From the NCBI RefSeq assembly GCF_003002055.1, contig NZ_PVZF01000007.1, positions 124,001 to 188,000 of the forward strand: a DNA stretch of 64,000 bases, in the 5' to 3' direction. Shown here one piece after another: positions 8,750-17,590 of the stretch; position 1 is the first letter of the stretch; each line of letters begins with the position of its first letter. Made by a program: the position numbers and the translations under genes. The notes beneath the pieces are model-generated. The model had not been told where the DNA came from. It saw only the letters and a list, made by a program, of their open reading frames with translations, and did no database searches. The stretch is from Kineococcus rhizosphaerae (GTDB lineage: Bacteria; Actinomycetota; Actinomycetes; Actinomycetales; Kineococcaceae).

Positions 8750-9196
8750 TCACCGCCGCGCCGCGAGCGGCGCGGAGGTGGGCAGGGCGGCCCGCATCTC
8801 CGAGACGAGCTGCGGCGTCAGGACGGTCTCGGCGCGCTGGACGAGCATGGCCATCTCGTAGCCGATGAGGCCGACGTCGCAGCCGGCTTCGGCGGCGACG
8901 GCCAGGACCGAGCCGTCGGAGATGTTGACCAGGAAGAAGAACGCGTCGTCCATCTCGATGATGGCCTGGCGCACCTCGCCGGACTGGAGCTGGTTGGCGG
9001 CCCCGCGGGCCAGGCTCGACACGCCGGAGACGATGGCGGAGAGCTGGTCCCCGGCCTCGCGGTGGAGCTTGTCGGACATGGCCATCAGCAGGCCGTCGGC
9101 GGAGACGACGACGGTGTGGGTGACGCCGGGGACGCTCTTGACGAAGTTGTCGAGGAGCCAGCTGAAGTCGGCGGCCTCGGAGCTAAGCGCGGTCAC
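8750..9196 (-). CDS. Conservon roadblock/LC7 protein CvnB
   Basis: This 148-residue protein is a single roadblock/LC7 domain. It shows the family's opening helix (FSWLLDNFVKSVPGV), the VVVSADGLLMAMSD strand pair and a C-terminal helix. Relatives include MglB, the GTPase-activating partner of MglA, so it probably regulates the adjacent CvnD GTPase (inference from the family). It lies 81 nt downstream of the sensor kinase gene and 6 nt upstream of the DUF742 gene. Confidence 0.92.
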   Translation of the reverse strand: MTALSSEAADFSWLLDNFVKSVPGVTHTVVVSADGLLMAMSDKLHREAGDQLSAIVSGVSSLARGAANQLQSGEVRQAIIEMDDAFFFLVNISDGSVLAVAAEAGCDVGLIGYEMAMLVQRAETVLTPQLVSEMRAALPTSAPLAARR

Positions 9197-9277
9197 AGTG
9201 GGTTTCCTCTTCTCGGGGCGTTCTTCTGGTCAGGGGTGGTGGGTACGGCGACCCGGAGGGTTCTCCGGGGGGTCTGG

Positions 9278-12200
9278 TCAGGCCTGGTCATCGGCCCCGC
9301 CCTCGGTGGGGGCGGCCGGTGCGTCGGCCGAGCGACCGCGGGACACGCCGGCCTGGAAGCCGGAGAGCATCGAGCGGACGTCCGCGGGGGCGCGTCGCTG
9401 CCGGTTGGCGGCGGCGGCGCGGGCCGGGGCGGGCTTGGCCGCGGCCGCCGTGGCGCCCGCCTGACGGCGGACCAGCGGAGCGGAGCCGGTGCCCCGGGAG
9501 GGGGTGAAGTTCTGGCCCTCGGTGAGGGCGTTGAGCGCTTCGGCCGCGAGGGCGTTGCGCTGGCGCAGGGCCTCGCCGACGGTGGCCCGGCCGGCGGGGG
9601 CCGCCGGGGTCTCGGGGGCCAGGCCGATCGGGGCGACGGGCGCCGGGGCCGGGTCGACGACCGGAGCCGGGGCGACCGGCGCCGCGACCACGGGGGCCGG
9701 GGCGGCCGGCGCCGCGAGCACGGGCGCCGCGAGCACGGGCGTCTCGACGACGGGGGCCGGCGCGGCGGGTGCCTCGACCACGGGCGTCTCGACCACGGGG
9801 ATCTCGACGGGCGCCTCGACCACGGCGGGGGCCTGTGCCACCGGCGTCTCGACCACGGGGTCGGGGGTGCCGTTCTGCGCCGCGCGGTCGGCCTCGAGGG
9901 CGTCGAGCGCGGAACCCTTCAGCTCCGGTTCGGCCGCCTTCTTGCGGGAGGTCCAGAAGGCCTCGGCCGCGGTCTTGGGCGGGGTGGCGGACTCGCGGAC
10001 CTGGCGGGGCTTCTTGCCCGCCTTCGGCAGGATGTCCTGCGCCGCGGCCAGAGCCGTCGGGGTCTCGACCTTGCGCTCGCGCTTGGGCATGGCCGCCGCG
10101 CCGGCGGCACCGGGGGCCGCGACGGGCTTCCAGTCCTGCTCGGGCTCGGCGACCGGGGCCGCAGCGACCGGGGCCGCAGCCGGGGCGGCGTCGACCTTGG
10201 CCTGGGCCTGGGCGGTGCGCTTGCGGGTCGGCAGCTGCCGGCCCTCGACCTTGGCCTTGGGGGCGGTGACCCCGACGTCGGAGCTGGCCGCGGCCTCGGC
10301 CGCGGACTTCGACAGCGTCTCGGACAGGGCGTCGCCCAGACCGCTGGCGGCGAGCGGGTTGCTGACGATCGTGTTCACGCCACCGGTGCCGGCGGCGGGG
10401 GTGCGGCTCGGCAGGGCACCGGGCTGGGCCGGCGGGACGTCGGGCAGGGCCGAGGCCGCGGTGTCGGGCAGCGCCGACGGCGCGGCGGGCAGCGCGGAGG
10501 CGCCCGCGGCACCGGCGCCGTCCCCGAGGGCGGGCAGACCGGAGTCCAGGGCGGCCAGCTCGGGCTCGCCGACCGTGACGCTGCCCGGGGTGAAGAGGGC
10601 GGCGGGCAGGACGAGCGTGACGGTGGTGCCCTGTCCCTCGGCGGTGACGAACTCGACCTCGACGTCCAGGCGGCCGGCGAGGCGACCCACGACGTAGAAC
10701 CCGAGGCGCTGGGCGCCGACGAACTCGGAGGCGCGACCACCGGAGATGCGCTGGTGGGCGGTCTCGACCTCCTCGGCGTTCATGCCGAGGCCGGAGTCCT
10801 TGATGGTGACCTCGACGCCGCGGTCGGTCTCGGCGGTGCCGACGACGACGCGGCTGCCGGGGTCGGAGAAGTTCGTCGCGTTCTCGAGCAGTTCGGCGAT
10901 CATGTGCGAGGCCGACAGCGCGAGGTGACCGACGACGGGCGGGTCGACCTGCAGGGCGAGGTCGACGCGGTCGTAGTGCTCGATCTCGCCGGCGGCGGTG
11001 CGGACGACGTCCGACAGCGGCAGCGGGCGGCGCAGACGGCGGCCGGTGTTGATGCCGGCCAGGACGAGCAGGGACTCGGCGTTGCGCCGCATCCGGGTCG
11101 CGAGGTGGTCGAGGGTGAACAGGTCCTCGAGGGTGTCCGGGTTCTCCTCGGTGCGCTCGAGCTGGTCCAGGAAGGCCAGCTGGCGGGCGAGCAGCGTCTG
11201 GTCGCGGCGGGCGACGTTGACGAACATCTCGGCGATGGAGGCGCGCAGGGCGGCCTGCTCGCCGGCGATGCGGAAGGTCGTCTCGTTGAGGTCGTTGATG
11301 ACCTTGGTGACCTCGCCGATCTCGTCACCGGAGCTGACCTCGAGCGGGGTGAACTCCACGCCCGGGCCCTCGCCGGGGGTCTGCATGCGCTCGACCATGC
11401 GGGGCAGCTCGTCGCGGACCTCGGTCGCGGAGGCGGCCAGGTCGCGCAGGCGGGCGCCGATGCCGCGGACGGTGCGGGCACCGAACCAGACGACGGCGGC
11501 GAAGATCAGCAGGGTGACGACGATGAGGACGACGGTGCCGGTGGTGGCGCGCGCGGCCTCGGCGTCCGCCTCGTCGGCGACGTTGACGGCGCGCTCGGTG
11601 ATGGCCTGCTGGTAGGCCGCGATGACCTGCCCGGAGGTCTTCTCCCAGTCGGCCTGCGCCAGCGACGGGGTGCTGCTGCCCGCGAAGAGGTTGCGGTCCT
11701 GGTTGAGGAAGGCGAGCGCGGAGTTCGTCGCGCCGTCGTTCAGCGCGGCGTCGAACTGCGCGACGTCGTCGGCGTGCAGGCGGAAGCGGGCCTGCTGCTC
11801 GAAGTACGCACCGCGCTCGATGGAGGTGTCGCGCAGGGCCTCGACGGAGCTGGATGACTTGCCCTGCAGGATGAGGGAGCCGGCGGTCTGCTCGACGGCC
11901 AGCGCGTCGACGCGCTTGAGCAGGTACCCGAAGGCCCCGACCTCCTGCGCCATCTCGCGGTCACCGGCCTCCTCGGCCACGGCGACGGTCAGGTCGGTCG
12001 CGGTGGAGCTGATGTCGCTGTAGGCGCTGAGCGCGGCGACGGGCGTGGTGGTGCCCCCGTCGACGGCCGCGCGCGTCTGCGGCAGCGTCTGGCCCAGGGC
12101 CTGCGTGACGGCGGCGTTGACCGCACCCGCGCTGCCGCTGGTGACGTCGAGGCCGCTGTCGACGACGGCCTGGCGGACGGCGGCGATCGCCGCGTCGGTC

Positions 12201-12463
12201 CGGGCCCGGTCCTTCGCCAGCTGCGCCTTGCCGGCGTCGCCGGGCGTCACCAGGTACTGGACGCTGTCCTTGCGCTCTCCCTGCAGCGCGCTGAAGAACT
12301 CGTTGATCTTGTCCGTCGACTTCGCGTAGGCGGCGAGGTGACGGCGCTCCGAGGTCGAGACCGCGTTCTGGGCGGCCGTGGCGACGACGGCGACGAGCAA
12401 CAGCACGAGGGGAACGACGAGGAGGACCGCGAGCTTGGCTCGGATGCTCAGGTTCCGCAGCAT
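9278..12463 (-). CDS. Conservon NIT-domain sensor histidine kinase CvnA
   Basis: This 1061-residue membrane sensor has a transmembrane helix at about residues 10-30, a nitrate/nitrite-sensing-type (NIT) extracellular helical domain to about 305, a second helix at about 308-328, a HAMP linker, and a coiled region with DHLATRMRRNAESLL, the form of the His-box usual in conservons. The HATPase domain has N-box ELLENATNFSDP and DSGLGM. The last 400 residues are Ala/Pro/Val-rich and disordered, with repeated VVETPV-like units, and end in the conserved MLSGFQAGVSRGR segment. It heads the cvnA-B-C-D-cheA-cheW run. The ligand is unknown; NIT domains are not proven nitrate sensors in every case. Confidence 0.92.
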   Translation of the reverse strand: MLRNLSIRAKLAVLLVVPLVLLLVAVVATAAQNAVSTSERRHLAAYAKSTDKINEFFSALQGERKDSVQYLVTPGDAGKAQLAKDRARTDAAIAAVRQAVVDSGLDVTSGSAGAVNAAVTQALGQTLPQTRAAVDGGTTTPVAALSAYSDISSTATDLTVAVAEEAGDREMAQEVGAFGYLLKRVDALAVEQTAGSLILQGKSSSSVEALRDTSIERGAYFEQQARFRLHADDVAQFDAALNDGATNSALAFLNQDRNLFAGSSTPSLAQADWEKTSGQVIAAYQQAITERAVNVADEADAEAARATTGTVVLIVVTLLIFAAVVWFGARTVRGIGARLRDLAASATEVRDELPRMVERMQTPGEGPGVEFTPLEVSSGDEIGEVTKVINDLNETTFRIAGEQAALRASIAEMFVNVARRDQTLLARQLAFLDQLERTEENPDTLEDLFTLDHLATRMRRNAESLLVLAGINTGRRLRRPLPLSDVVRTAAGEIEHYDRVDLALQVDPPVVGHLALSASHMIAELLENATNFSDPGSRVVVGTAETDRGVEVTIKDSGLGMNAEEVETAHQRISGGRASEFVGAQRLGFYVVGRLAGRLDVEVEFVTAEGQGTTVTLVLPAALFTPGSVTVGEPELAALDSGLPALGDGAGAAGASALPAAPSALPDTAASALPDVPPAQPGALPSRTPAAGTGGVNTIVSNPLAASGLGDALSETLSKSAAEAAASSDVGVTAPKAKVEGRQLPTRKRTAQAQAKVDAAPAAAPVAAAPVAEPEQDWKPVAAPGAAGAAAMPKRERKVETPTALAAAQDILPKAGKKPRQVRESATPPKTAAEAFWTSRKKAAEPELKGSALDALEADRAAQNGTPDPVVETPVAQAPAVVEAPVEIPVVETPVVEAPAAPAPVVETPVLAAPVLAAPAAPAPVVAAPVAPAPVVDPAPAPVAPIGLAPETPAAPAGRATVGEALRQRNALAAEALNALTEGQNFTPSRGTGSAPLVRRQAGATAAAAKPAPARAAAANRQRRAPADVRSMLSGFQAGVSRGRSADAPAAPTEGGADDQA

Positions 12464-12644
12464 GTCAACCTTCCGTACGCGGTGGTGGGCGGGCGGGACG
12501 TGCCCACCGTTGGTCGAGCAGACTCAGAGGTCTTCGGGACGCGGGACCGCGGAGTGAACCCCGCGGGCCCGAGAACCCTCGTTCGGACCATCGGCAGTCC
12601 GGCGCGCCGCTTGACCGGTTCCGGGGAACGTGCAATCCAGAGGG

Positions 12645-13253
12645 GTGAGCGGATCGGTGGAGGACGTCGGGGTCGTGGTCGTCGCCGGGGGCTCGGGCAC
12701 CCGGTTCTCGGCCCGTTCGCACCCGGACGCGGACAAGCTCGCCGCGCCCCTGGGGTCATCGACCGTCCGGGGCACCCTGCTGGAGGGGCTGGACGGGTGG
12801 CCGGTCGTGGTCGTCGGTCCCGGCGGGGTGCGCGAGGACCCGCCCGGGGGCGGGCCGCTGGCGGGTTTCGCGGCCGGGCTGGCGGCCGTCCCGGGCGAGC
12901 TGGTGGTGCTGCTGGGCGGGGACGAGCCGTTCGCGGCGAGCGCCGTCCCGCGCCTGGTCGCGGCCCTGCGCGCCGATCCCGGGCTCGACGCGGTCGTGGG
13001 GGTGGACCCGTCCGGGCGGCGCCAGCCGCTGCTGTCGGCGCACCGGCGGCGGGCGGTGGTCCGGGTGCTGGACGGGTTGCCGGCGGTGGCCGGCCAGCCG
13101 TTGCGCGAGCTGTTCCGCGGCCGGGTGGGCGAGGTGCCGGTCTCGGCGCGCGAGGCCCTCGACGTCGACGTCCCCGAGGACCTCGACCGGGCGCGGGGGC
13201 TGGCGGCGGGGGACGGGGCGGGACCGGAGGCGGGCCCGGACGCCGGGTCGTAG
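12645..13253 (+). CDS. MobA-like nucleotidyltransferase
   Basis: The product is a 202-residue GT-A fold protein with the N-terminal nucleotide-binding loop VVVAGGSGTRF and a conserved Lys shortly after (DADKLAAPLG). The LLGGDEPFAAS segment replaces the DMPF motif of MobA. MobA attaches GMP to molybdopterin; CTP- and other NTP-using relatives share the fold, so the substrate is not fixed. The GTG at 12645 is chosen; GTGs at 12630 and 12657 are in frame. It is divergent from the conservon, 181 nt away, and is followed after 10 nt by the oxidoreductase gene. Confidence 0.75.
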   Translation: MSGSVEDVGVVVVAGGSGTRFSARSHPDADKLAAPLGSSTVRGTLLEGLDGWPVVVVGPGGVREDPPGGGPLAGFAAGLAAVPGELVVLLGGDEPFAASAVPRLVAALRADPGLDAVVGVDPSGRRQPLLSAHRRRAVVRVLDGLPAVAGQPLRELFRGRVGEVPVSAREALDVDVPEDLDRARGLAAGDGAGPEAGPDAGS

Positions 13254-13263
13254 TGTCCCCAGG

Positions 13264-14250
13264 GTGCGCGCGGTGATCGTCGACCCTCCTGGTTCCCTCC
13301 GGCTGTCAGAGCTGCCCGATCCGGTGGCCGGTCCCGGTGAGGTGGTGGTCCGGGTCGCGGCGGCGGGGGTGAACCGCGCCGACGTCGCGCAGCGGCAGGG
13401 GAAGTACCCGCCGCCGCCGGGGGCTCCGGGGCACCCGGGGCTGGAGGTGTCGGGGTGGATCTCGGCGCTGGGGCCGGACGTGCAGGGCTGGCGCGTCGGC
13501 GAGGCCGTCTGCGCGCTGCTCGCCGGGGGCGGGTACGCCGAGGCCGTCGCGGTGCCGGTGGGTCAGGTGCTGCCGGTCCCGCAGGGTGTGACGGTCGAGG
13601 ACGCGGCGGCGCTGCCGGAGGTGACGGCCACGGTGTGGAGCAACGTCTTCACCCTGGCGGGGCTGCGCCCGGGCGAGCTGCTGCTCGTGCACGGAGGGTC
13701 GAGCGGGATCGGGACGATGGCGATCCAGCTGGCCCGGCAGGTGGGCGCGCGGGTGGCGGTGACGGCCGGCTCGGCCGACAAGCTGCGCGCGTGCGAGGCG
13801 CTGGGGGCCCAGCTCGCCGTCGACTACCGCGAGGACGACTTCGTCGCGCGGGTGCGGGAGTTCGAGCCGGCGGGCGCGGACGTCGTCCTCGACGTGGTGG
13901 GCGCGCCCTACCTGTCCCGGAACCTGGACGTGCTGGCCACGGACGGCCGCCTGGTGGTGATCGCCACCCAGGGCGGGACGAAGGCGGAGCTGGACCTGGG
14001 GGCGATGATGCGCAAGCGCGTCTCGCTGCACGCCACGACGCTGCGGGCCCGCCCGGCGGAGGAGAAGGCCGCGATCGTGGCGAGCGTGCGCGACCACGTG
14101 TGGCCGCTCGTCGTCGACGGCGGGGTGCGGCCCGTGGTCCACGAGCGGTTCGCCCTGGCCGACGCCGCCCGGGCCCACGAGGTGATGGAGGCCTCCTCGC
14201 ACGTCGGCAAGCTGGTCCTGCTCACCGGCGCGCAGCCCCCCGCCCCCTGA
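13264..14250 (+). CDS. NAD(P)H quinone oxidoreductase, PIG3-like
   Basis: This 328-residue protein of the zinc-independent medium-chain dehydrogenase group has the N-terminal GroES-like domain (AAGVNRADVAQRQGKYPPPPG, characteristic of PIG3/QOR) and a Rossmann domain with HGGSSGIGTMAIQLA. Members reduce quinones or other electrophilic carbonyls with NADPH. It begins at a GTG 10 nt after the nucleotidyltransferase gene, so the pair is probably one transcript. A palindrome at 14316-14368 follows. Confidence 0.88.
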   Translation: MRAVIVDPPGSLRLSELPDPVAGPGEVVVRVAAAGVNRADVAQRQGKYPPPPGAPGHPGLEVSGWISALGPDVQGWRVGEAVCALLAGGGYAEAVAVPVGQVLPVPQGVTVEDAAALPEVTATVWSNVFTLAGLRPGELLLVHGGSSGIGTMAIQLARQVGARVAVTAGSADKLRACEALGAQLAVDYREDDFVARVREFEPAGADVVLDVVGAPYLSRNLDVLATDGRLVVIATQGGTKAELDLGAMMRKRVSLHATTLRARPAEEKAAIVASVRDHVWPLVVDGGVRPVVHERFALADAARAHEVMEASSHVGKLVLLTGAQPPAP

Positions 14251-14315
14251 CCGCCGCCCCGGACCACCCCGCGCACCGCACGCTCTGGACCCCGCGAACC
14301 CTCTCCTCGGGGCCC

Positions 14316-14368
14316 GAAGCACACCTCGGACCCTTCGAGACGGGGATCTCGGGTCCGAGGTGTGCTTC
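14316..14368. terminator. Long palindrome between convergent genes
   Basis: Perfect 18-nt arms (GAAGCACACCTCGGACCC and its complement) enclose a 17-nt loop. It lies between the ends of the oxidoreductase and Hsp20 genes, which converge, so it can end transcription from both sides. The right arm plus flank (AGGTGTGCTTCGCGCGG) recurs exactly at 54441-54457, so it belongs to a small repeat family. Confidence 0.8.
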
Positions 14369-14376
14369 GCGCGGGG

Positions 14377-14817
14377 TCAGGCCCCGGTGGTGACGGCGAT
14401 CCGCGTCGGCTGGGCCGCGGCGTGGGCGCCGGCGACCCGGACCGTCAGGACCCCCGCGTCGCTGCTCGCGCTGACGGCCTCGGCCGTCACCGTGCTCGGC
14501 AGGGAGAAGCTGCGCCGGAAGGTGCCGTAGCGGCGCTCGGTGCGGCCCCGCGCGTCCTCGGCGCGGGGGTCCTTGCGCTCGCCGCGCACGACGAGCCGGT
14601 TCTGCTCGACCTCCACGGTGACGTCGTCGGCCGCGACGCCCGGCAGGTCGAGGGTCACGACGGCGTCGTCCCCGTCGCGGGTGATCTCGGCGGCCGGGGT
14701 GAACCCGGCGCCGGTCCCGGAGCCGACGCCGAAGCCGGCGCGGACCAGGGCGTCGAACTGCTGCTCGAAGCGGGCGTCGAAGGGACTGCGGCGCCACACG
14801 GACGACTGCTGGGACAC
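14377..14817 (-). CDS. Hsp20/alpha-crystallin small heat-shock protein
   Basis: This 146-residue protein has the alpha-crystallin domain. It shows VTLDLPGVAADDVTVEVEQN in the first half, VVRGERK, an RSFSLPSTV strand and the late AGVLTVRV segment that matches the family's GVLxVxxP motif. Small heat-shock proteins bind unfolding proteins without ATP. The N-terminal region resembles the actinobacterial Hsp18 type (FDARFEQQFDALVRAGF). I see no HspR (HAIR) or CIRCE site in the 112 nt upstream. Confidence 0.9.
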   Translation of the reverse strand: MSQQSSVWRRSPFDARFEQQFDALVRAGFGVGSGTGAGFTPAAEITRDGDDAVVTLDLPGVAADDVTVEVEQNRLVVRGERKDPRAEDARGRTERRYGTFRRSFSLPSTVTAEAVSASSDAGVLTVRVAGAHAAAQPTRIAVTTGA

Positions 14818-14929
14818 GGGTCCTCCTCAGGACTCCTCGGTGGCTCCCGGTGCGGGTGCCTTCGGGGGTCACAACGGGGGTCCTGTCCCCGCCATGCCCG
14901 TGTTCGCCTGCGGCGCAAGACCCCAGCGA

Positions 14930-16600
14930 TCAGGGAGCGGCGGTCGTGGTCCCCGCCTTCTGCAGCGCGTCCTGGTACTCGGTGCGCATGGCGTCACCGA
15001 CGGAGTTCTTCCAGGTGGACACGAGCGTCTTGAGCTCGGAGAACGGGCGGCGTTCCTGGATGACGTCGTTGATGCCGTCGTTGAACGCCTTGTCGGCCGT
15101 GGCGTTCTTGCTCGAGGCCGTGTTGGAGTACAGGCCGGTGACGGGGTTCTGGATGCCGGTGGGGACCTCCTTGGACTGGTAGTCGTGCTGGACGTCGGCG
15201 TCCTGGGGCCGGCCGGGGACGTAGACGTTGTAGGGGCTGTCGGCGAGGTAGCGGATCGGGATGACGGTGTTCGCGGCCCCGGTCTTGGTGAGGACGGGGT
15301 TCCCGCCGGAGTCGACGGTGTGGTCGACGCCCTCCTGGCCGAAGAGGCGGTACTTGTACTCCTCGGTGCCGAACGGGGCGGCGAGCCAGTTCAGGACGCG
15401 CAGCGCCAGCTTGATCTTCTCCGGGTCGTCCTGCTTCTTCAGCAGCGTCGTGGAGAAGAACCCGCTGCCCAGGTTCCACTGGGCCAGCTCCCCGCCGTCG
15501 CGGGTGTAGACGGGCATGAGGCCGAGCTTGAAGTCGGGGTTGGAGGCGTTGTCGAGCTGGTACTGCACCCAGCCGGGGTACCCGTCGGCGGCGTTGATGG
15601 CGACGGTGCCGGCGTTGAACAGCTGCTTGAAGGGGGTCGCGGTGTTGAAGGAGTCGGGGTGCATGACGCCCGACTTCCACATCGCGATGAGGTCGGTGAC
15701 GGTCTGGGCGTAGGCGTCCGTCTCGTACATGTGGGTGAGCTTGCCGCCGTCCTCGGCCCAGATGTTGGGTTCGCCGTTCATCCGGCCCAGGAGCTGGCGC
15801 GGCTGGTTGACCAGGGAGAACGCCCAGCGCCGCTGCTTGGGGTCGGTGAGGGCCTTGGTGGCGTCGACGAACTCGTCGTAGCTCTTGGGCTCGGGCGACA
15901 CCCCGGCCTTCTCGAACAGGTCCTGCCGAATGAAGTGGTAGTTGCCGATGGCCCCGCGCGGGATGGGGATGCCGTAGATCCCGGAGTTGTAGACCGTGGA
16001 GAGCCAGTGCCGGGTCGGGATGTTCGCGAGGTTCGGGTAGTCCTTGACGGCGTCGCCGGACAGGTGCTCGGACAGGTTCGCGAACCGCTTCTCCAGCAGC
16101 TGCGGCATGTTCGGCACCGGCGGCGGGGAGCCGTTGGGGACCTGCAGGAGGTCGGGCAGCTCGTTGCCGGCGATGACGGTGGGGAACTTCTGCGGGTAGT
16201 CGGCGTTGCCGACCATCTGCAGCTTGAAGTCGACGCCCAGCCGGTCGTTGAGGCCCGCCCAGTACGTGTTGCTGTCCGGGCCCGGCGGCACGGCGTAGTA
16301 GATGTTCGCCATCCCGGTCAGGGTCTCCCCGTGGCCGGGGATGTCCTCGACCGACTTGGGGTTGTCGGACGGGAAGGTCCGCCACGCGGGGTCGACGCCC
16401 TGCTCGGTGCCGGGCAGGTCGGGGGTCAGCCCGGTGTAGGGGACGTACGTGGGCAGGGTGGCCGTGTTCTCCTTCGAGTCGCCGGAGCCGCCCCCGCTGG
16501 AGCCGCTGGAGCACCCCGCGAGCCCACCGGCCGCGACCAGGGCCGCGGTCCCCCCGGCACCGGCGATCAGGGAACGTCGGGTGAAGGCACTGCTGGACAT
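14930..16600 (-). CDS. ABC transporter sugar-binding lipoprotein (LplA-like)
   Basis: This 556-residue extracellular solute-binding protein has a twin-arginine-type lipoprotein signal (FTRRSLIAG, lipobox LAGC with Cys30), followed by a Gly/Ser linker. Its length and motifs (VIAGNELPDLLQ, YGIPIPRGAIGN) fit the large binding proteins of LplABC/YtcQ-type carbohydrate importers, which take oligosaccharides or uronides. It lies 39 nt downstream of two permease genes. No ATPase gene is in the cluster. The substrate is not deducible from sequence alone; the upstream catabolic genes suggest a sugar acid or polyol. Confidence 0.88.
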   Translation of the reverse strand: MSSSAFTRRSLIAGAGGTAALVAAGGLAGCSSGSSGGGSGDSKENTATLPTYVPYTGLTPDLPGTEQGVDPAWRTFPSDNPKSVEDIPGHGETLTGMANIYYAVPPGPDSNTYWAGLNDRLGVDFKLQMVGNADYPQKFPTVIAGNELPDLLQVPNGSPPPVPNMPQLLEKRFANLSEHLSGDAVKDYPNLANIPTRHWLSTVYNSGIYGIPIPRGAIGNYHFIRQDLFEKAGVSPEPKSYDEFVDATKALTDPKQRRWAFSLVNQPRQLLGRMNGEPNIWAEDGGKLTHMYETDAYAQTVTDLIAMWKSGVMHPDSFNTATPFKQLFNAGTVAINAADGYPGWVQYQLDNASNPDFKLGLMPVYTRDGGELAQWNLGSGFFSTTLLKKQDDPEKIKLALRVLNWLAAPFGTEEYKYRLFGQEGVDHTVDSGGNPVLTKTGAANTVIPIRYLADSPYNVYVPGRPQDADVQHDYQSKEVPTGIQNPVTGLYSNTASSKNATADKAFNDGINDVIQERRPFSELKTLVSTWKNSVGDAMRTEYQDALQKAGTTTAAP

Positions 16601-16639
16601 GGATCCTCCTCGATCCGTGGGAACAGGTGGTCGGGGTGC

Positions 16640-17590
16640 TCAGCCCTTGACGGCGCCGATCATGACGCCCTTGGCGAAGTGCCGCTGCAGGAACGGGTAC
16701 ACGAGCAGGATGGGGACGATCGCGATGACGAGGATGGCCATCTGCAGGGGCAGCTGGGGCGGCAGCGCCTCGGCGCCGCCGACCTGGTCACCGCCGATCG
16801 TGGTCTGGTTGACGACGTAGGTCCGCAGCACGAGGGCCATGGGCCACTTGTCGCTGGACTGGATGTAGAGCAGGGCGTTGAAGAACGCGTTCCAGTAGGC
16901 CACGGCGTAGAACAGGCCGATGACGGCGAGCACGGCCTTGGACAGCGGCAGCACGATCCGCAGCAGGATCGTCCCCGCCCCCACCCCGTCGATGGCGGCG
17001 GACTCGAACAGCTCCTTGGGCAGTTCCTGGAAGAACGCGCGCATGACGATGACGTTGAAGGCGTTCACCAGGACGGGCAGGATCAGCGACCACCACGAGT
17101 CCAGGAGGTGGAACTCCTTGACCACGAGGTAGCTGGGGATGAGGCCCGGGGAGAACAGCACGGCGCCCAGCACGAGCATCAGGACGGGTTTGGCGCCCCG
17201 GGCCCCGGGCCGCGACAGCCAGTACGCCAGACCGGCCGTGGCGGCCAGCGACAGCAGGGTCCCCACGACGGTGACGGCGATGGAGACGACGACCGCGCGG
17301 GTCACGACCCCGCCGGACAGGACGGCCGCGTAGGAGTCGAGGTTGGCCCCGGACCCGGGCCACATGACCATCCCGCCGCCGGCGTCGTTGATCGTCTTCT
17401 GGTCGGCGAGCGAGGTGGCGACGACCGACCAGAACGGGATGAGCACGACGGCCACGGCGAAGGCCAGGACGACGAACTTCAGCCCCTGGGTGACGGGACC
17501 CGGTTTCTCCATCCACGGCGGCCGGCGGCCGTCCTTGGTGAACGTGCGGACGGTGTCGTCGCCGATGGTCGCGTTCTCGAGCGTGGTCAC
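16640..17590 (-). CDS. Carbohydrate ABC permease (LplC/YtcP-like)
   Basis: I place the start at the GTG at 17590, which overlaps the stop of the upstream permease gene in a GTGA arrangement. The 316-residue product has six membrane helices and the permease loop EAAIDGVGAGTILLRIVLPLSKA (starting ESAAIDG), which contacts the ATPase. The C-terminus QRHFAKGVMIGAVKG is typical of CUT1 second permeases. With the partner permease it forms the membrane channel for the binding protein encoded downstream. The ATPase must come from elsewhere. Confidence 0.9.
   Translation of the reverse strand: MTTLENATIGDDTVRTFTKDGRRPPWMEKPGPVTQGLKFVVLAFAVAVVLIPFWSVVATSLADQKTINDAGGGMVMWPGSGANLDSYAAVLSGGVVTRAVVVSIAVTVVGTLLSLAATAGLAYWLSRPGARGAKPVLMLVLGAVLFSPGLIPSYLVVKEFHLLDSWWSLILPVLVNAFNVIVMRAFFQELPKELFESAAIDGVGAGTILLRIVLPLSKAVLAVIGLFYAVAYWNAFFNALLYIQSSDKWPMALVLRTYVVNQTTIGGDQVGGAEALPPQLPLQMAILVIAIVPILLVYPFLQRHFAKGVMIGAVKG

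Noticed and set aside
9640-9860. Repetitive bases that might be a satellite or recombination site
   Set aside because: They encode the VVETPV-like disordered tail of the sensor kinase.
8306-11857. Open frame of over 1,100 codons on the plus strand opposite the conservon sensor kinase
   Set aside because: It is antisense to well-supported domains, reads as low-complexity Gly/Arg/Asp-rich sequence and is expected in high-G+C DNA.
12619-12630. GTTCCGGGGAAC inverted repeat as a LexA box
   Set aside because: The half-sites are in the wrong order for the actinobacterial GAAC-N4-GTTC form, and it is short enough to be chance.
14818-14929. HspR (HAIR) or CIRCE element before hsp20
   Set aside because: No CTTGAGT-type inverted repeat is present.
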